A stretch of 64,000 bases of DNA from Cyanobacteria bacterium OH_PDB_230 (GCA_023421795.1 JAEZSO010000002.1:186001-250000); one strand, 5' to 3'; positions 40,936 to 50,769 are shown, counted from the first letter of the stretch. Numbers and translations are program-made. Notes: generated from the letters alone by a model not told the origin.

Positions 40936-43509
40936 ATGACAAATAAAGAAATCAATAACGTAAATAGTATAGATGTTGAGATAAGTCAAGCCACACCTAT
41001 GTTAAAGCAGTATCTTGAAATCAAGAGACAGAATCAGGGTGCTATTTTGATGTATAGAATGGGTGATTTTTACGAAGCGTTTTTTGAAGATGCCGTAACA
41101 ATCGCTCAGGATTTGGAGATTACCCTTACGGCAAGAGACGGCGGCTCTTTGGGGAAGATTCCTATGGCGGGGGTGCCTGCTAAAGCTTTGAATAACTACA
41201 TTCCAAAACTTCTTGAGAAAAATCATAAGGTTTCAATCTGCGAGCAGCTCGAGGATCCGTCTGAAGCAAAAGGGATTGTAAAAAGAGATGTTGTAAGAAC
41301 AATTACGGCAGGGACAATCACGGAGTCAAATCTTTTAGAATCTAACAGTAACAACTATTTAGCCGCATTGATATTAGAAGATTCAGTTTTCGGGCTTGCT
41401 TATACAGATATTTCGACAGGTGAATTTAAGGTAACTCAAGGCAATTTGGAAGATATTTTATCTGAACTTTCAAGAATAAAGCCTGCTGAAATACTTGCAC
41501 CGGTTAAAAAACAAAAAGTGCTTCCTTTCCAGATAGTACCCGAAGAAAAAATAGATTTACCTGATTCCATAACCCAAAACTACAATTGCACTAAAATGGA
41601 TTATTCGGCCTATTCTGAGACAAACGCGGTTGATAATTTAAAAGCACTATTCAATGTTATATCTCTTGAATCATTTGGCTTTACAGAATATAAAACAGGT
41701 TTTTTATCCGCAGGTGCTATAGTGCAGTACCTTATCCATACCCAAAAAGGCAATTTGCCAAAGTTTGACGTGATTTCTTCCTATGGTCTTTCAGAGTTCG
41801 TTTCAATAGATCCAAGCACGAGAAGAAATTTAGAGCTCACGGAAACAACCAGGGACAAATCCAAATATGGAAGCCTTTTATGGGCTATTGACAGAGTTAA
41901 AACCAACATGGGTTCAAGGCTCTTAAAAAAATGGCTCACCCAGCCGGTAAAAAAAATCCAAGAAATATTAAACAGGCAAAATGCGGTTGAGGAATTGATT
42001 TCTGACAGTCAGGCAAGATTGAATTTGGCCAATTTGCTTGAAAGAGTGTACGATATAGAACGTTTGGCTATGCGCTTGACCAATGGCAGCGCCAGCCCGA
42101 GAGATTTTTTAGCTGTAAAAGATACTTTAATGCTCCTTCCTAATTTTGAAGCGTTATTGAAGAATTTTAATTCTGATTATTTAAATTGCATAAATTTAGA
42201 AAAGTCTGATCTTGTTGAATTTGCTTCAATTATTGAAAGAACCATAAAAGAAGATGCCCCGATAGCAATAAAAGAAGGTGGAATAATCAAAGAAGGCGTT
42301 AACAGCGACCTTGATTATTATAAATCTTTGTTGTCAGGCGGCGAAAAGTGGCTTTCAGAATTTGAGAATTCAGAAAGAGAAAAATCAGGCATAAAAAATT
42401 TAAGAGTGGGTTACAGCAAGAACTTCGGCTATTTTATCGAAATAACAAATTCAAATTTATCTTCTGTTCCGTCAAATTATATAAGACGCCAAACTCTTAC
42501 TAATGCAGAAAGATTTATAACAGATGAACTCAAAAAGCACGAGGCGGATGTATTATCAGCGCAATATAAATCCACAGAGCTTGAATATAAGATTTTTTCT
42601 GATTTAAGGGAATATTCAAAAGAATACGCGGGTGAGATAAAAAATATAGCCCAAGTGCTTGCAAGGCTTGATGTTCTTCTTTCTTTTGCGACAACAGCTA
42701 TTGAATCTAACTATTCCAAACCTGAAATCGTCGAATCCAACGAGCTTTATATAAAAGAAGGAAGGCATCCCGTTGTTGAAAAAATACTTCCTATGGGAAA
42801 ATACGTCTCCAATGATTTGAAACTTGTGGCCGATACCCACAATACAACAGACACGCAGTTTATGATATTAACAGGGCCCAACATGGCAGGAAAATCAACT
42901 TATATGAGGCAAAATGCCCTTATAGTTATTCTTGCCCAGATAGGTTCGTTTGTGCCCGCCCAGTATGCCAGAATCGGTATAGTGGATAAAATATTTACAA
43001 GAGTCGGCGCTGTTGACGATTTGTCTTTAGGTCAATCTACGTTTATGGTTGAGATGAGTGAGACCGCTTATATTTTAAATTCTGCAACAGAAAAAAGCTT
43101 GATTTTGCTGGATGAAATCGGCCGTGGCACAAGCACCTACGATGGGGTCGCTATCGCCTGGTCAGTCGCTGAATATATCGCAACTCAGGTTAAAGCCAGA
43201 ACTATTTTTGCAACTCATTACCATGAATTAAATGTTATGCCTAATTCAATCGAGCAGATAAAAAACTACAGGATAACGATTTCTGAACAAGAAGGGGAAA
43301 TCGAGTTTTTAAGAAAAGTTGTTGAAGGTTCAGCCAGCAAAAGTTACGGCATTCAGGTCGCTAAGATGGCAGGACTACCTAATTCCGTTATAGGAAAAGC
43401 CCAAACCCTTATGACAAAGATGCAAAAAGATTTTTCTAAAGATCTTTCTTCGAGAAAATCAAAAGCGACAGAACCAAATGTTCCTCAATTAACTTTGAGT
43501 TTTGATTGA
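40936..43509 (+). CDS. mutS: DNA mismatch repair protein MutS
   Basis: Mismatch-recognition ATPase. 857 residues, the full MutS1 length. The mismatch-wedge motif is in MGDFYEAFFEDA (F-x-E), followed by connector, lever and clamp domains. The ATPase has Walker A TGPNMAGKSTYMRQ, FTRVGAVDDLSLGQSTFMVE and Walker B ILLDEIGRGTSTYDG, then ATHYHELNV. The C-terminus ends with the short PQLTLSFD beta-clamp/tail type motif. It is not followed by mutL; the next gene is convergent with a 1-bp gap. Confidence 0.98.
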   Translation: MTNKEINNVNSIDVEISQATPMLKQYLEIKRQNQGAILMYRMGDFYEAFFEDAVTIAQDLEITLTARDGGSLGKIPMAGVPAKALNNYIPKLLEKNHKVSICEQLEDPSEAKGIVKRDVVRTITAGTITESNLLESNSNNYLAALILEDSVFGLAYTDISTGEFKVTQGNLEDILSELSRIKPAEILAPVKKQKVLPFQIVPEEKIDLPDSITQNYNCTKMDYSAYSETNAVDNLKALFNVISLESFGFTEYKTGFLSAGAIVQYLIHTQKGNLPKFDVISSYGLSEFVSIDPSTRRNLELTETTRDKSKYGSLLWAIDRVKTNMGSRLLKKWLTQPVKKIQEILNRQNAVEELISDSQARLNLANLLERVYDIERLAMRLTNGSASPRDFLAVKDTLMLLPNFEALLKNFNSDYLNCINLEKSDLVEFASIIERTIKEDAPIAIKEGGIIKEGVNSDLDYYKSLLSGGEKWLSEFENSEREKSGIKNLRVGYSKNFGYFIEITNSNLSSVPSNYIRRQTLTNAERFITDELKKHEADVLSAQYKSTELEYKIFSDLREYSKEYAGEIKNIAQVLARLDVLLSFATTAIESNYSKPEIVESNELYIKEGRHPVVEKILPMGKYVSNDLKLVADTHNTTDTQFMILTGPNMAGKSTYMRQNALIVILAQIGSFVPAQYARIGIVDKIFTRVGAVDDLSLGQSTFMVEMSETAYILNSATEKSLILLDEIGRGTSTYDGVAIAWSVAEYIATQVKARTIFATHYHELNVMPNSIEQIKNYRITISEQEGEIEFLRKVVEGSASKSYGIQVAKMAGLPNSVIGKAQTLMTKMQKDFSKDLSSRKSKATEPNVPQLTLSFD

Positions 43510-43510
43510 A

Positions 43511-44446
43511 TTAAAGATTAAGCTTTTTTATTAATGCCTGAGATAAATCTTCCCAAGCTTTTGCCGATGGGTGAAGGTCGGCAAGACGATATGATTCTTT
43601 TCTTAAATCGTCTTTTAAAATGTCATCGGTTTTTATCACTATAAAACCTTTATTTTCAAGAACTTTGAGCATTTCCTTTACTTTCGGATCATCGCTGGCA
43701 TCAGGGGAGTATTCCAGTATTACGAATTTTGAATTTGGATAATGTTGTTTTGTAAGCGTTAAAGATTCTTCCATAATTTTCGTGAACAATCTTATGTTTT
43801 GCTTTTTGTTATGGTTGTTATTATACTTTACAAGAAATTCTTGAATTTCTTTAACTATGAAAAAATGCCAGAAAAATTTTCCTACAGGTTTTATTTCTTC
43901 AAGCTTGCCATTTTTTTCTTTATATCTTAAATTTACAGTATTGTTCCAAAAGCTTCCGCCCCACTGATATTGGTCTAAGCGGTTTAAATGGTCTTCTATG
44001 AATACATAAATAATATAGTCAGGTGGAGTGATTGTTTTGTAAAAATCGTTTAGCCTCAGTTGATAGAGGATTTGCGGTGCCCCCCAGCCGAGATATGCCT
44101 TGTTATATACGGTGCTTTGAGTTTTTTTTGCCAGTTGATATGAAAGAATTTCTTCGTTTTCAAGGTTGGCCCCATAGGCATAGGAACAGCCGAATACAAG
44201 AATTGTGTGTTTTGTCCCAAAATTTGCTGTCGGCCTCATATTCATGTTTATGTTAAAGTCATCTGTTTTAAAAGAATATTTAGCGTTGTTGGCATCATAA
44301 AATTCATTTAATTTTCGGGCTCTATCAACGTATTTCTTTTTTTCTATTTCAAATATTGCTATTTCTAAAATAACTATTAATAATAGCAAAATTAAAATAG
44401 TTTTAAAAATTAATTTGATTATCGGCATTGTTTTTTTCAGAAACAT
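43511..44446 (-). CDS. Membrane-anchored SGNH/GDSL-like hydrolase, copy 2
   Basis: 311 residues, clearly paralogous to the protein at 2926-3888: N-terminal membrane helix (about 8-28), FGCSYAYGANLENEE with the nucleophile serine, YNKAYLGWGAPQILYQL, PPDYIIYVFIEDHLNRL and the C-terminal RLADLHPSAKAWEDLSQ with Asp-x-His. Both copies end with the same ...(A/V)(L/I)KKLNL. Some residues of the classic SGNH blocks (block III Asn) are not obvious. Activity is probably esterase or deacetylase on an envelope polymer. The short distance to mutS is not evidence of a shared role. Confidence 0.7.
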   Translation of the reverse strand: MFLKKTMPIIKLIFKTILILLLLIVILEIAIFEIEKKKYVDRARKLNEFYDANNAKYSFKTDDFNINMNMRPTANFGTKHTILVFGCSYAYGANLENEEILSYQLAKKTQSTVYNKAYLGWGAPQILYQLRLNDFYKTITPPDYIIYVFIEDHLNRLDQYQWGGSFWNNTVNLRYKEKNGKLEEIKPVGKFFWHFFIVKEIQEFLVKYNNNHNKKQNIRLFTKIMEESLTLTKQHYPNSKFVILEYSPDASDDPKVKEMLKVLENKGFIVIKTDDILKDDLRKESYRLADLHPSAKAWEDLSQALIKKLNL

Positions 44447-44513
44447 TTTATTTTTAGGTGCTTGATTATGACTATAATTTTCTTGAATTATATCATAGGA
44501 TAAGCCGATTTAA

Positions 44514-44846
44514 TTATTTTTTAAAAACTTTTATAGGAAGTTTTATCAAGTTAAAAGCAAATTTCCCTAAGGCTTTCATGCCTTTTAACGGGTTTGTGCT
44601 TTTAGACAGAAGAGCTCCTGCAAGATAAGTTCCTAAAGCCATTAATCCTATTCGTTTAGGCTCTATTTGTTTTTTTTCTTTATAATTTGCTTTAAATTCA
44701 TCTTTGTTGGGTGTACTTGGGATTAATCCAACGCCGCCTTCTCTTAAATAAGGTGATGGTTTGTCAAAAATTATCTGATTCACGTCATATGGGAGTACTC
44801 CATTGACAGCGAGCATATCGTATGCGTTTGGAAAACCTGTAGACAT
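44514..44846 (-). CDS. Small hypothetical protein
   Basis: Not recognised. 110 residues from ATG 44846 (GGG at suitable distance); an in-frame TTG is four codons upstream. Starts MSTGFPNAYDMLAVNGVL, has a charged middle (NKDEFKANYKEKKQIEPKR), one hydrophobic stretch (IGLMALGTYLAGALLS) and an amphipathic basic end (LGKFAFNLIKLPIKVFKK). The last part may lie on the membrane. It seems to be a single-gene unit. Confidence 0.5.
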   Translation of the reverse strand: MSTGFPNAYDMLAVNGVLPYDVNQIIFDKPSPYLREGGVGLIPSTPNKDEFKANYKEKKQIEPKRIGLMALGTYLAGALLSKSTNPLKGMKALGKFAFNLIKLPIKVFKK

Positions 44847-45051
44847 AATTTTACCCAATAGTTCTAACCTTATTTATATAAAGTATTTTTGAGCCGAAAA
44901 ATTGCCTTTTCCTAGGTTATGTTGTTAAAATTGATTTGCGAGATTTGTCGTTGCAGCGAAAAACCGGAGAACTTTCAAAAGGTGAGCAATGCCAGGGAAG
45001 AAAAGCGTTTCAATGCAGAGAATCGTAAAATTATTTAAAACAGGAGTCAAA

Positions 45052-46755
45052 ATGCAAGAATTTTTTAAAAAAGAAAATAAAATCATACTTTTTCTGTTAG
45101 GTTTTTTCCTATTCAATTTATATTTTTTCTTTCTTAAACAAGGCTCTTTGACTACAGATGTGGGAAGAGAATTTTATATTCCGTGGCAGATGCTAAAAGG
45201 GGAAGTTTTATACAAGGACATCTTGAACATATATGGGCCCTTGGCTTATCAGATAAATTCTCTCGCGTATATTGTTTTCGGGCAGAAAATTCTTACCTTA
45301 TACTCTTTGGGAGTGATTAATTCTTTTGTTGTTTTGATTTGTGTTTATTTAATATCGAGAGAATTTTTAGATAAAGTTTTTTCTTCCTTGATTACTTGTT
45401 TCACCCTTTATGCTTGCGTTTTTGAGACGGGGCTTTTTAACCTGAACATGCCTTATTCGTTTGCTATGATTTACGGGCTATCTTCTTTTTTATTGGCTGT
45501 TTTGTTTTTAATCAAATATTCAAAAGAAGAAAAACCTTTATATTGTTACCTGAGCTGCTTGTTTTCAGGCTTTGCGCTTTCTTGCAAGTATGAATATATT
45601 TTATTTCCTTTTTTGATTTTATTTGTGATTTTGTTTTTAAAACCTTTAAATAAAAAAGATATTTTTAAAAGCTTGTGCGCTCTTGTTTGTTTCCCGATTA
45701 TTTCTTACGGGGCTCTCTTTTTACAGGGCGTAAATTCAGAGGATATAAAAAATGCCATTTTGCTTTTAAAAAAGATGTCTCAGACTGGTAGCATAAAATA
45801 CCTTTACACTTATTATTCAGGGACATATTTTAATCTAAAAGTTTTTTATAATGTTATAAAAGATTTTTCTTATCTTGCAGGTGTGTTTTTTATTCTTTTT
45901 TCTTTTGAAACACTTAGAAAAAGAGCGAATACAAAGTCAAAAGAGTATTCTTACTGCGCTTTTTTTATACTTTTGACATTCCTTTCTATATTGCTGTTTA
46001 AGCTTTATAACGGTTTTGGGTTTCTGCCTGTGTTTTTATTTTCGTGTTTTTTACTGTTTTTTAAATTTATTATCAAAGAGCCGTCTGAATTCATCTTATA
46101 TGCAAGCGGGATAATAATTTCTCTAAAAACGTTTTTCGCGCTTAATCTGTCGGTTTACGGTGTCTTTACGCTGCCTTTGGTTCTGATTGGGGTTATAGTC
46201 TTTTTGATTGTCACTTTAAACAGAATCCGCACATCAGAATCGGTGAATAACGCCATAAGAACTTCGTTGATATTTTTGCTTGGTGCTTTTGTTGTTTATT
46301 TTGCTTTTGTCGATTTTTCTTCTTTAGACCATAAACCGGCCGTTTTAAAAACAGAAAAAGGCAACATCTATGGAGGAAAGGAAACAGTCTCAACATATAA
46401 TCAGCTTATCGATTTTGTCGATAACAATACAGAAAAAACCGATAAAGTAGTTATGCTTCCCGAGACTCCCTGGATTAATTTTTTCACCGGCAGAGACTCC
46501 GACAATTATTACCACAGCCTGATTCCTCTTTATGTTGAAACGTTTGGCGAAAAAAACATAATAGAGCATTTCAAAAAGACAAAGCCCGAATATATAATCA
46601 TCAACAACCGTGACACTTCAGATTACGGCTATCGCTATATGTGTCTTGATTATGCCGTTGGGTTTTGTTCTTATATAAAAGAAAATTATTCTTCTGCTAA
46701 AATAATAGAAGGCAAATATAATGCTATAGTATATAGAAGAAAAGATTTAAAATGA
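45052..46755 (+). CDS. Polytopic membrane glycosyltransferase-like protein (GT39/ArnT-like)
   Basis: 567 residues from ATG 45052 (AGGAG 5 nt upstream). An in-frame ATG at 44989 with AAGGTGA would add 21 basic residues and is a real alternative. About eleven hydrophobic helices. The first loop reads TTDVGREFYIPWQMLKG; the D-x-G-R/E pattern is the acidic-pair motif of the PMT/ArnT superfamily, which uses polyprenyl-phosphate sugars. The C-terminal soluble part has PETPWINFFTGRDSDNY and a strand IIINNRD. It overlaps rimO by 4 bp (ATGA). Donor and acceptor are unknown. Confidence 0.72.
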   Translation: MQEFFKKENKIILFLLGFFLFNLYFFFLKQGSLTTDVGREFYIPWQMLKGEVLYKDILNIYGPLAYQINSLAYIVFGQKILTLYSLGVINSFVVLICVYLISREFLDKVFSSLITCFTLYACVFETGLFNLNMPYSFAMIYGLSSFLLAVLFLIKYSKEEKPLYCYLSCLFSGFALSCKYEYILFPFLILFVILFLKPLNKKDIFKSLCALVCFPIISYGALFLQGVNSEDIKNAILLLKKMSQTGSIKYLYTYYSGTYFNLKVFYNVIKDFSYLAGVFFILFSFETLRKRANTKSKEYSYCAFFILLTFLSILLFKLYNGFGFLPVFLFSCFLLFFKFIIKEPSEFILYASGIIISLKTFFALNLSVYGVFTLPLVLIGVIVFLIVTLNRIRTSESVNNAIRTSLIFLLGAFVVYFAFVDFSSLDHKPAVLKTEKGNIYGGKETVSTYNQLIDFVDNNTEKTDKVVMLPETPWINFFTGRDSDNYYHSLIPLYVETFGEKNIIEHFKKTKPEYIIINNRDTSDYGYRYMCLDYAVGFCSYIKENYSSAKIIEGKYNAIVYRRKDLK

Positions 46756-48062
46756 AAAAGATTGCTTTAATAAACCATGGGTGTGCCAAGAACCTTGTGG
46801 ATTCAGAATTAATGCTTGGTATTTTATCTCAGGACGGATATAAAATTACTCTTGATGACACAAAAGCTGACATCGTGATAATAAACACTTGCTCTTTTAT
46901 CCATGATGCCGAAACTGAGTCCGTGCAGAGTATTTTGGAGATGGTCAACGAAGGCAAAAAAGTCATAATAACAGGATGTTTGCCTCAAAAACACAAAGAA
47001 GAGCTCAAGAAAGCAATCCCTGAAGCAGTGGCTTTTTTGGGGACTTCTGACTATGGAAAAATTGCAGAAGTAATTAAAAAAATAGAAAAAAATCCTGAAG
47101 AAGTAATCTTTGAAGTGACAGAAAAACCGGATTACGATTATTCAGAAGAAACGCAAAGACAGCAGATAACAGTAGGTTCAAGCTCGTATATAAAAATAGC
47201 CGATGGATGCAATTTTGAATGCGGGTATTGTATTATCCCAAAATTAAGGGGTCCTTATAAATCAAGGACAATGGAAAACATTGAAAAAGAAGCCAGACAG
47301 CTTGCTCAAAAAGGAGTCAGTGAAATAGTCCTTATAGCCCAAGATACAACAAGTTATGGCATGGATTTGTACAAAAAACCCATGCTTGCGCAACTATTAT
47401 ACAAATTAAACGAGATAGAAGAGCTTAATTGGATAAGGATAATGTATACATATCCTTCGATGATTACTGATGATTTGCTTGAAGCCATCGCAAAACTTGA
47501 TAAAGTGGTTAAATATATCGATATTCCTCTTCAACACTCAAGCAAAAATGTTCTGAAGCTTATGAAAAGACCGACCGAAGATTATAAAAAACTGATAAAT
47601 AAAATGAGGAAAATAATACCTTCAATAGCTATCAGAACAACATTCATAGTTGGCTATCCGGGGGAAACACAAGAAGACTTTGAACATTTATACAATTTTA
47701 TTCAAGAAATGAAATTCGACAAGCTTGGGGTGTTTGAATATTCAAAAGAAAAAGAAACTTATGCGTATTCTCTCCCTGATCAGGTACCGTCAAGAATCAA
47801 AAAACAGAGAAAAAATAAGCTGATGAAACTCCAACAGAAAATCTCAAGGTCCATAAATGAATCAATGAAAGGAAAAACCATCGATTGTATAGTCGAAACA
47901 GTAGGAGAAGACGGAAGCATAACAGCAAGAACATATAAAGATGCTCCCGAAGTCGACGGATTGATTTTTGTAGAATCAGAAGACATTCTCGTTCCAGGAG
48001 ATATAGTAAAAATTAAGGTAACAATGGCAAATGAATATGACCTTTTCGGCACTTTTGGTTAA
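46752..48062 (+). CDS. rimO: Ribosomal protein S12 methylthiotransferase RimO
   Basis: Radical-SAM enzyme that adds a methylthio group to an aspartate of S12. 436 residues: UPF0004 domain (INHGCAKNLVDSELMLG, NTCSFIHDAETES, ITGCLPQKH with three cluster cysteines), radical-SAM core KIADGCNFECGYCIIPKLRG with C-x3-C-x2-C, and a C-terminal TRAM domain (GKTIDCIVETVGEDGS). The sequence around RGPYKSR and GCAKN favours RimO over MiaB. It is translationally coupled to the glycosyltransferase-like gene, although no functional link is evident. Confidence 0.95.
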   Translation: MKKIALINHGCAKNLVDSELMLGILSQDGYKITLDDTKADIVIINTCSFIHDAETESVQSILEMVNEGKKVIITGCLPQKHKEELKKAIPEAVAFLGTSDYGKIAEVIKKIEKNPEEVIFEVTEKPDYDYSEETQRQQITVGSSSYIKIADGCNFECGYCIIPKLRGPYKSRTMENIEKEARQLAQKGVSEIVLIAQDTTSYGMDLYKKPMLAQLLYKLNEIEELNWIRIMYTYPSMITDDLLEAIAKLDKVVKYIDIPLQHSSKNVLKLMKRPTEDYKKLINKMRKIIPSIAIRTTFIVGYPGETQEDFEHLYNFIQEMKFDKLGVFEYSKEKETYAYSLPDQVPSRIKKQRKNKLMKLQQKISRSINESMKGKTIDCIVETVGEDGSITARTYKDAPEVDGLIFVESEDILVPGDIVKIKVTMANEYDLFGTFG

Positions 48063-48162
48063 TTTATATTAAGAGTATGTCTAATTGCCTAACTTGTTAA
48101 TAGCCAAGTGGATATAAATCCTGTATAATATTTGAAATAAACTCAAAAAGGTTGGACGTAAG

Positions 48163-49809
48163 GTGGAAAAATTTTATAACGAGGTAAAAAACAAATTAAT
48201 ATTTTTTGTTCCTCTTATTATGCTTTTTTTGCATGTGTACTTTTTCCCTAATATCCACGTAGGTTTTGCGGTCTTTACTTTCTTATATATTATCCTTTAT
48301 AGAAGAGATCAAAAAATTCGTTCTTTAAGTTTAGAAAAAGAAAAACTCAATAAATTGTTGGATACTCTTTTTGAGAAGTGCCCTGATTTTATTTTTATAA
48401 AAGACACAAACTCTAGGTATATCGGTGTGAATAAAAGCTTTGCTGAATTTTTGCAAATAGAATCTCAAGAGGAATTTTGTAAAAAAACCGATTATGAGCT
48501 CACCACCAAGGAAGTTGCAGATATGAGACTTCTTCAGGATAAAGAGGTTATTAATGAGCGCAAAACAATTATTTATGATTCAAAAATAGAAATAGCCGGT
48601 AAAGAGTACATATTAGAGGTTGTGAAATCACCTTTAACAAACGAAAAAAATGAAGTTTTGGGAATCGTCGGGATAGTTAGAGATGTAACCAGAGTTCGGA
48701 TGATAAACAAAAAACTTCAAACAGAGCAGCTTATGCTTGATTCTATAATCGATAACTTACCTTTTGTTGCATTTTTAAGAGATTTACATGGGAATGTTTT
48801 GAGAAGCAATAAATATTGCGAAGTTATGTTTGATAAAACAACGCATTCTACACCGGCTGATGCGTACAAGAATTTTTTCAGAGAAAATATAAATGAGATT
48901 TTGGAAATAGATAAAAAAATTTTTGAAACCGAGCAAGTTGCCGAAATCAGGAAAGAGTTTTTGATTGACGGCAGAAATTTTTATCTTGAAGTCCATAAAA
49001 TACCTTTGTTTAATCAAGAAAATAAAATTGACAGGATGTTGATTGTCGCAAAAGACATAACCTTTGAAAAACAAATAGAAGACCAAAAGGACACTTTTGT
49101 GGCTACACTTGCACATGACCTGAAAACTCCTACCATTGCCCAGATAAAAGCAATAGAATATTTGTTGAACAATGGATCTACGGCCTTAAACAAAAATGAT
49201 AAGGAAATCCTAAGCGAAGTATATAATTCCTGTAAATATATGAATAGTTTAATAAATAATTTAGTTATGACATATAATTACACCAGCGGAAGAATCGTTT
49301 TAAATTATGACTCTTTCAATTTGGCAGAATTACTTAATGAAGCCTGCAACGAAACAAGATTTTTAACAGGAGAAAATTCAGACAACATAAACTTTGAGAT
49401 TGATGAATCCGAATGTGTTATATATGCGGACCGTTTAGAAATAAAAAGAGTGTTAATCAACTTGTTGTCGAATGCCGTTAGTTATTCTTGCCCAAAATCG
49501 CCTGTAACGGTCAAAATAAAGGATGTTGAAAATTACATAACTTTTTCAATCTCTAATTTCAGCCGATATCCTATGGAGGATGACATCAATTTGATTTTTG
49601 ATAAGTATTCGTATGCCCGCAAAAATATAAGTATCGGTTCAGGTCTTGGACTTTATTTATCAAAGCAGATTATTGAAGCCCATGGCGGCGAAATCTTTGC
49701 CAAAAAAGAAGCTGAATTGTGTATTTTTGGTTTTACATTTTATAAAGACAAAATGGAATCACGCAAAGAATCTTACGCTTCAAATAATGAATCAGTGTTG
49801 CCTGAATAA
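48163..49809 (+). CDS. Membrane PAS-PAS sensor histidine kinase
   Basis: 548 residues starting at GTG 48163; a TATAAT at 48124-48129 fits a promoter. Two short N-terminal hydrophobic helices (about 11-45), two PAS domains (residues about 62-185 with FIFIKDTNSRYIGVN, and about 190-305 with FVAFLRDLHGNVL), then H-box ATLAHDLKTPTIAQ (His318). The catalytic domain has N box INLLSNAVSYS and G2-like GSGLGLYLSKQIIEAHGG; the G1 region (SISNFSRYPMEDD) lacks the usual D-x-G-x-G, so nucleotide binding could be altered. There is no adjacent response regulator. It overlaps the convergent msrA-msrB gene by 18 bp. Confidence 0.87.
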   Translation: MEKFYNEVKNKLIFFVPLIMLFLHVYFFPNIHVGFAVFTFLYIILYRRDQKIRSLSLEKEKLNKLLDTLFEKCPDFIFIKDTNSRYIGVNKSFAEFLQIESQEEFCKKTDYELTTKEVADMRLLQDKEVINERKTIIYDSKIEIAGKEYILEVVKSPLTNEKNEVLGIVGIVRDVTRVRMINKKLQTEQLMLDSIIDNLPFVAFLRDLHGNVLRSNKYCEVMFDKTTHSTPADAYKNFFRENINEILEIDKKIFETEQVAEIRKEFLIDGRNFYLEVHKIPLFNQENKIDRMLIVAKDITFEKQIEDQKDTFVATLAHDLKTPTIAQIKAIEYLLNNGSTALNKNDKEILSEVYNSCKYMNSLINNLVMTYNYTSGRIVLNYDSFNLAELLNEACNETRFLTGENSDNINFEIDESECVIYADRLEIKRVLINLLSNAVSYSCPKSPVTVKIKDVENYITFSISNFSRYPMEDDINLIFDKYSYARKNISIGSGLGLYLSKQIIEAHGGEIFAKKEAELCIFGFTFYKDKMESRKESYASNNESVLPE

Positions 49810-50769
49810 TTCTGAATACTCCCCGTACCCTTCTTTTTCTAAGTCTTTTGCAGGGATGAATCTTAAGGCGGCTCCATTTATGCAGTACCTCAAACCTCCT
49901 TTTTCAGTAGGTCCGTCATTAAATAAATGCCCCAAATGTGCGTTTCCCGCATCACTTTTAACTTCTATTCTTGTCATCCCGTAGCTTCTATCTTCTTTCT
50001 CTCTTATTGAACTTTCCTCGATAGGCCTTAAAAAAGAGGGCCATCCGCAACCGGCATCGTATTTGTCTTTGGAAGAAAATAAAGGTTCTCCTGTTGTTAT
50101 GTCAACGTATATACCCTCTTCAAAATTCTTGTCGTATTCGCTGCTGTAAGGGGCTTCTGTAAAATTTTCCTGAGTGACTTTGTAAGAGAGTTCGCTCAAG
50201 TTTTTTTGAAGTTCTTTTTTAGAAGGTTTTTTATATTTTTGATATTTTTTTATCTTTGATAAATCAATGTGGCAGTAACCTCCAGGGTTTTTGTCGAGAT
50301 ATTTTTGATGGTATTCTTCTGCTTTATAGAAATTCTCCAGTTTTTTTACCTCTGTTACAATCGTTTTGTTGTATATTTTTTGCTCTTGTTTTATTTTTTC
50401 AGTGATTGTTTTTAGGTCTTCATTTTTTAAATAATAAATCCCACTTCTGTATTGATTACCGATATCCGCTCCCTGTCTGTTTAATGTAGTTGGGTCAACG
50501 ATATCAAAATAATGGTTAAGTATCTCTTCAAGAGAAATGATGTTTGGATCGTATTCTATCATAACTGTCTCCGCAAAGCCTGTTGTTCCTTTGCACACCT
50601 CTTCATAGTAAGGATCTTTTGTTTTGCCGTTGGCATATCCTGATACCGCGCTAATAATTCCGGGCAGCCTCGAAAAATAGGCTTCTATCCCCCAAAAGCA
50701 TCCGCCTGCCAAATAAATTTTTTCATAGCCGGCAGCATACGAATCTTCTTCAAAATCTATATATTGCAT
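49792..50769 (-). CDS. Peptide methionine sulfoxide reductase MsrA-MsrB fusion
   Basis: Repairs both S- and R-methionine sulfoxide in proteins. 325 residues from ATG 50769 (GGAGGG 9 nt upstream). The MsrA domain has IYLAGGCFWGIEAYF with the catalytic Cys, and GYANGKTKDPYYEEVC; the MsrB domain has YDAGCGWPSF, AHLGHLFNDGP and LRYCINGAALRF with its catalytic Cys. The MsrB part lacks the two C-x2-C zinc pairs, so it is the zinc-free form. No signal peptide is seen, so it should be cytoplasmic. Confidence 0.95.
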   Translation of the reverse strand: MQYIDFEEDSYAAGYEKIYLAGGCFWGIEAYFSRLPGIISAVSGYANGKTKDPYYEEVCKGTTGFAETVMIEYDPNIISLEEILNHYFDIVDPTTLNRQGADIGNQYRSGIYYLKNEDLKTITEKIKQEQKIYNKTIVTEVKKLENFYKAEEYHQKYLDKNPGGYCHIDLSKIKKYQKYKKPSKKELQKNLSELSYKVTQENFTEAPYSSEYDKNFEEGIYVDITTGEPLFSSKDKYDAGCGWPSFLRPIEESSIREKEDRSYGMTRIEVKSDAGNAHLGHLFNDGPTEKGGLRYCINGAALRFIPAKDLEKEGYGEYSELFRQH

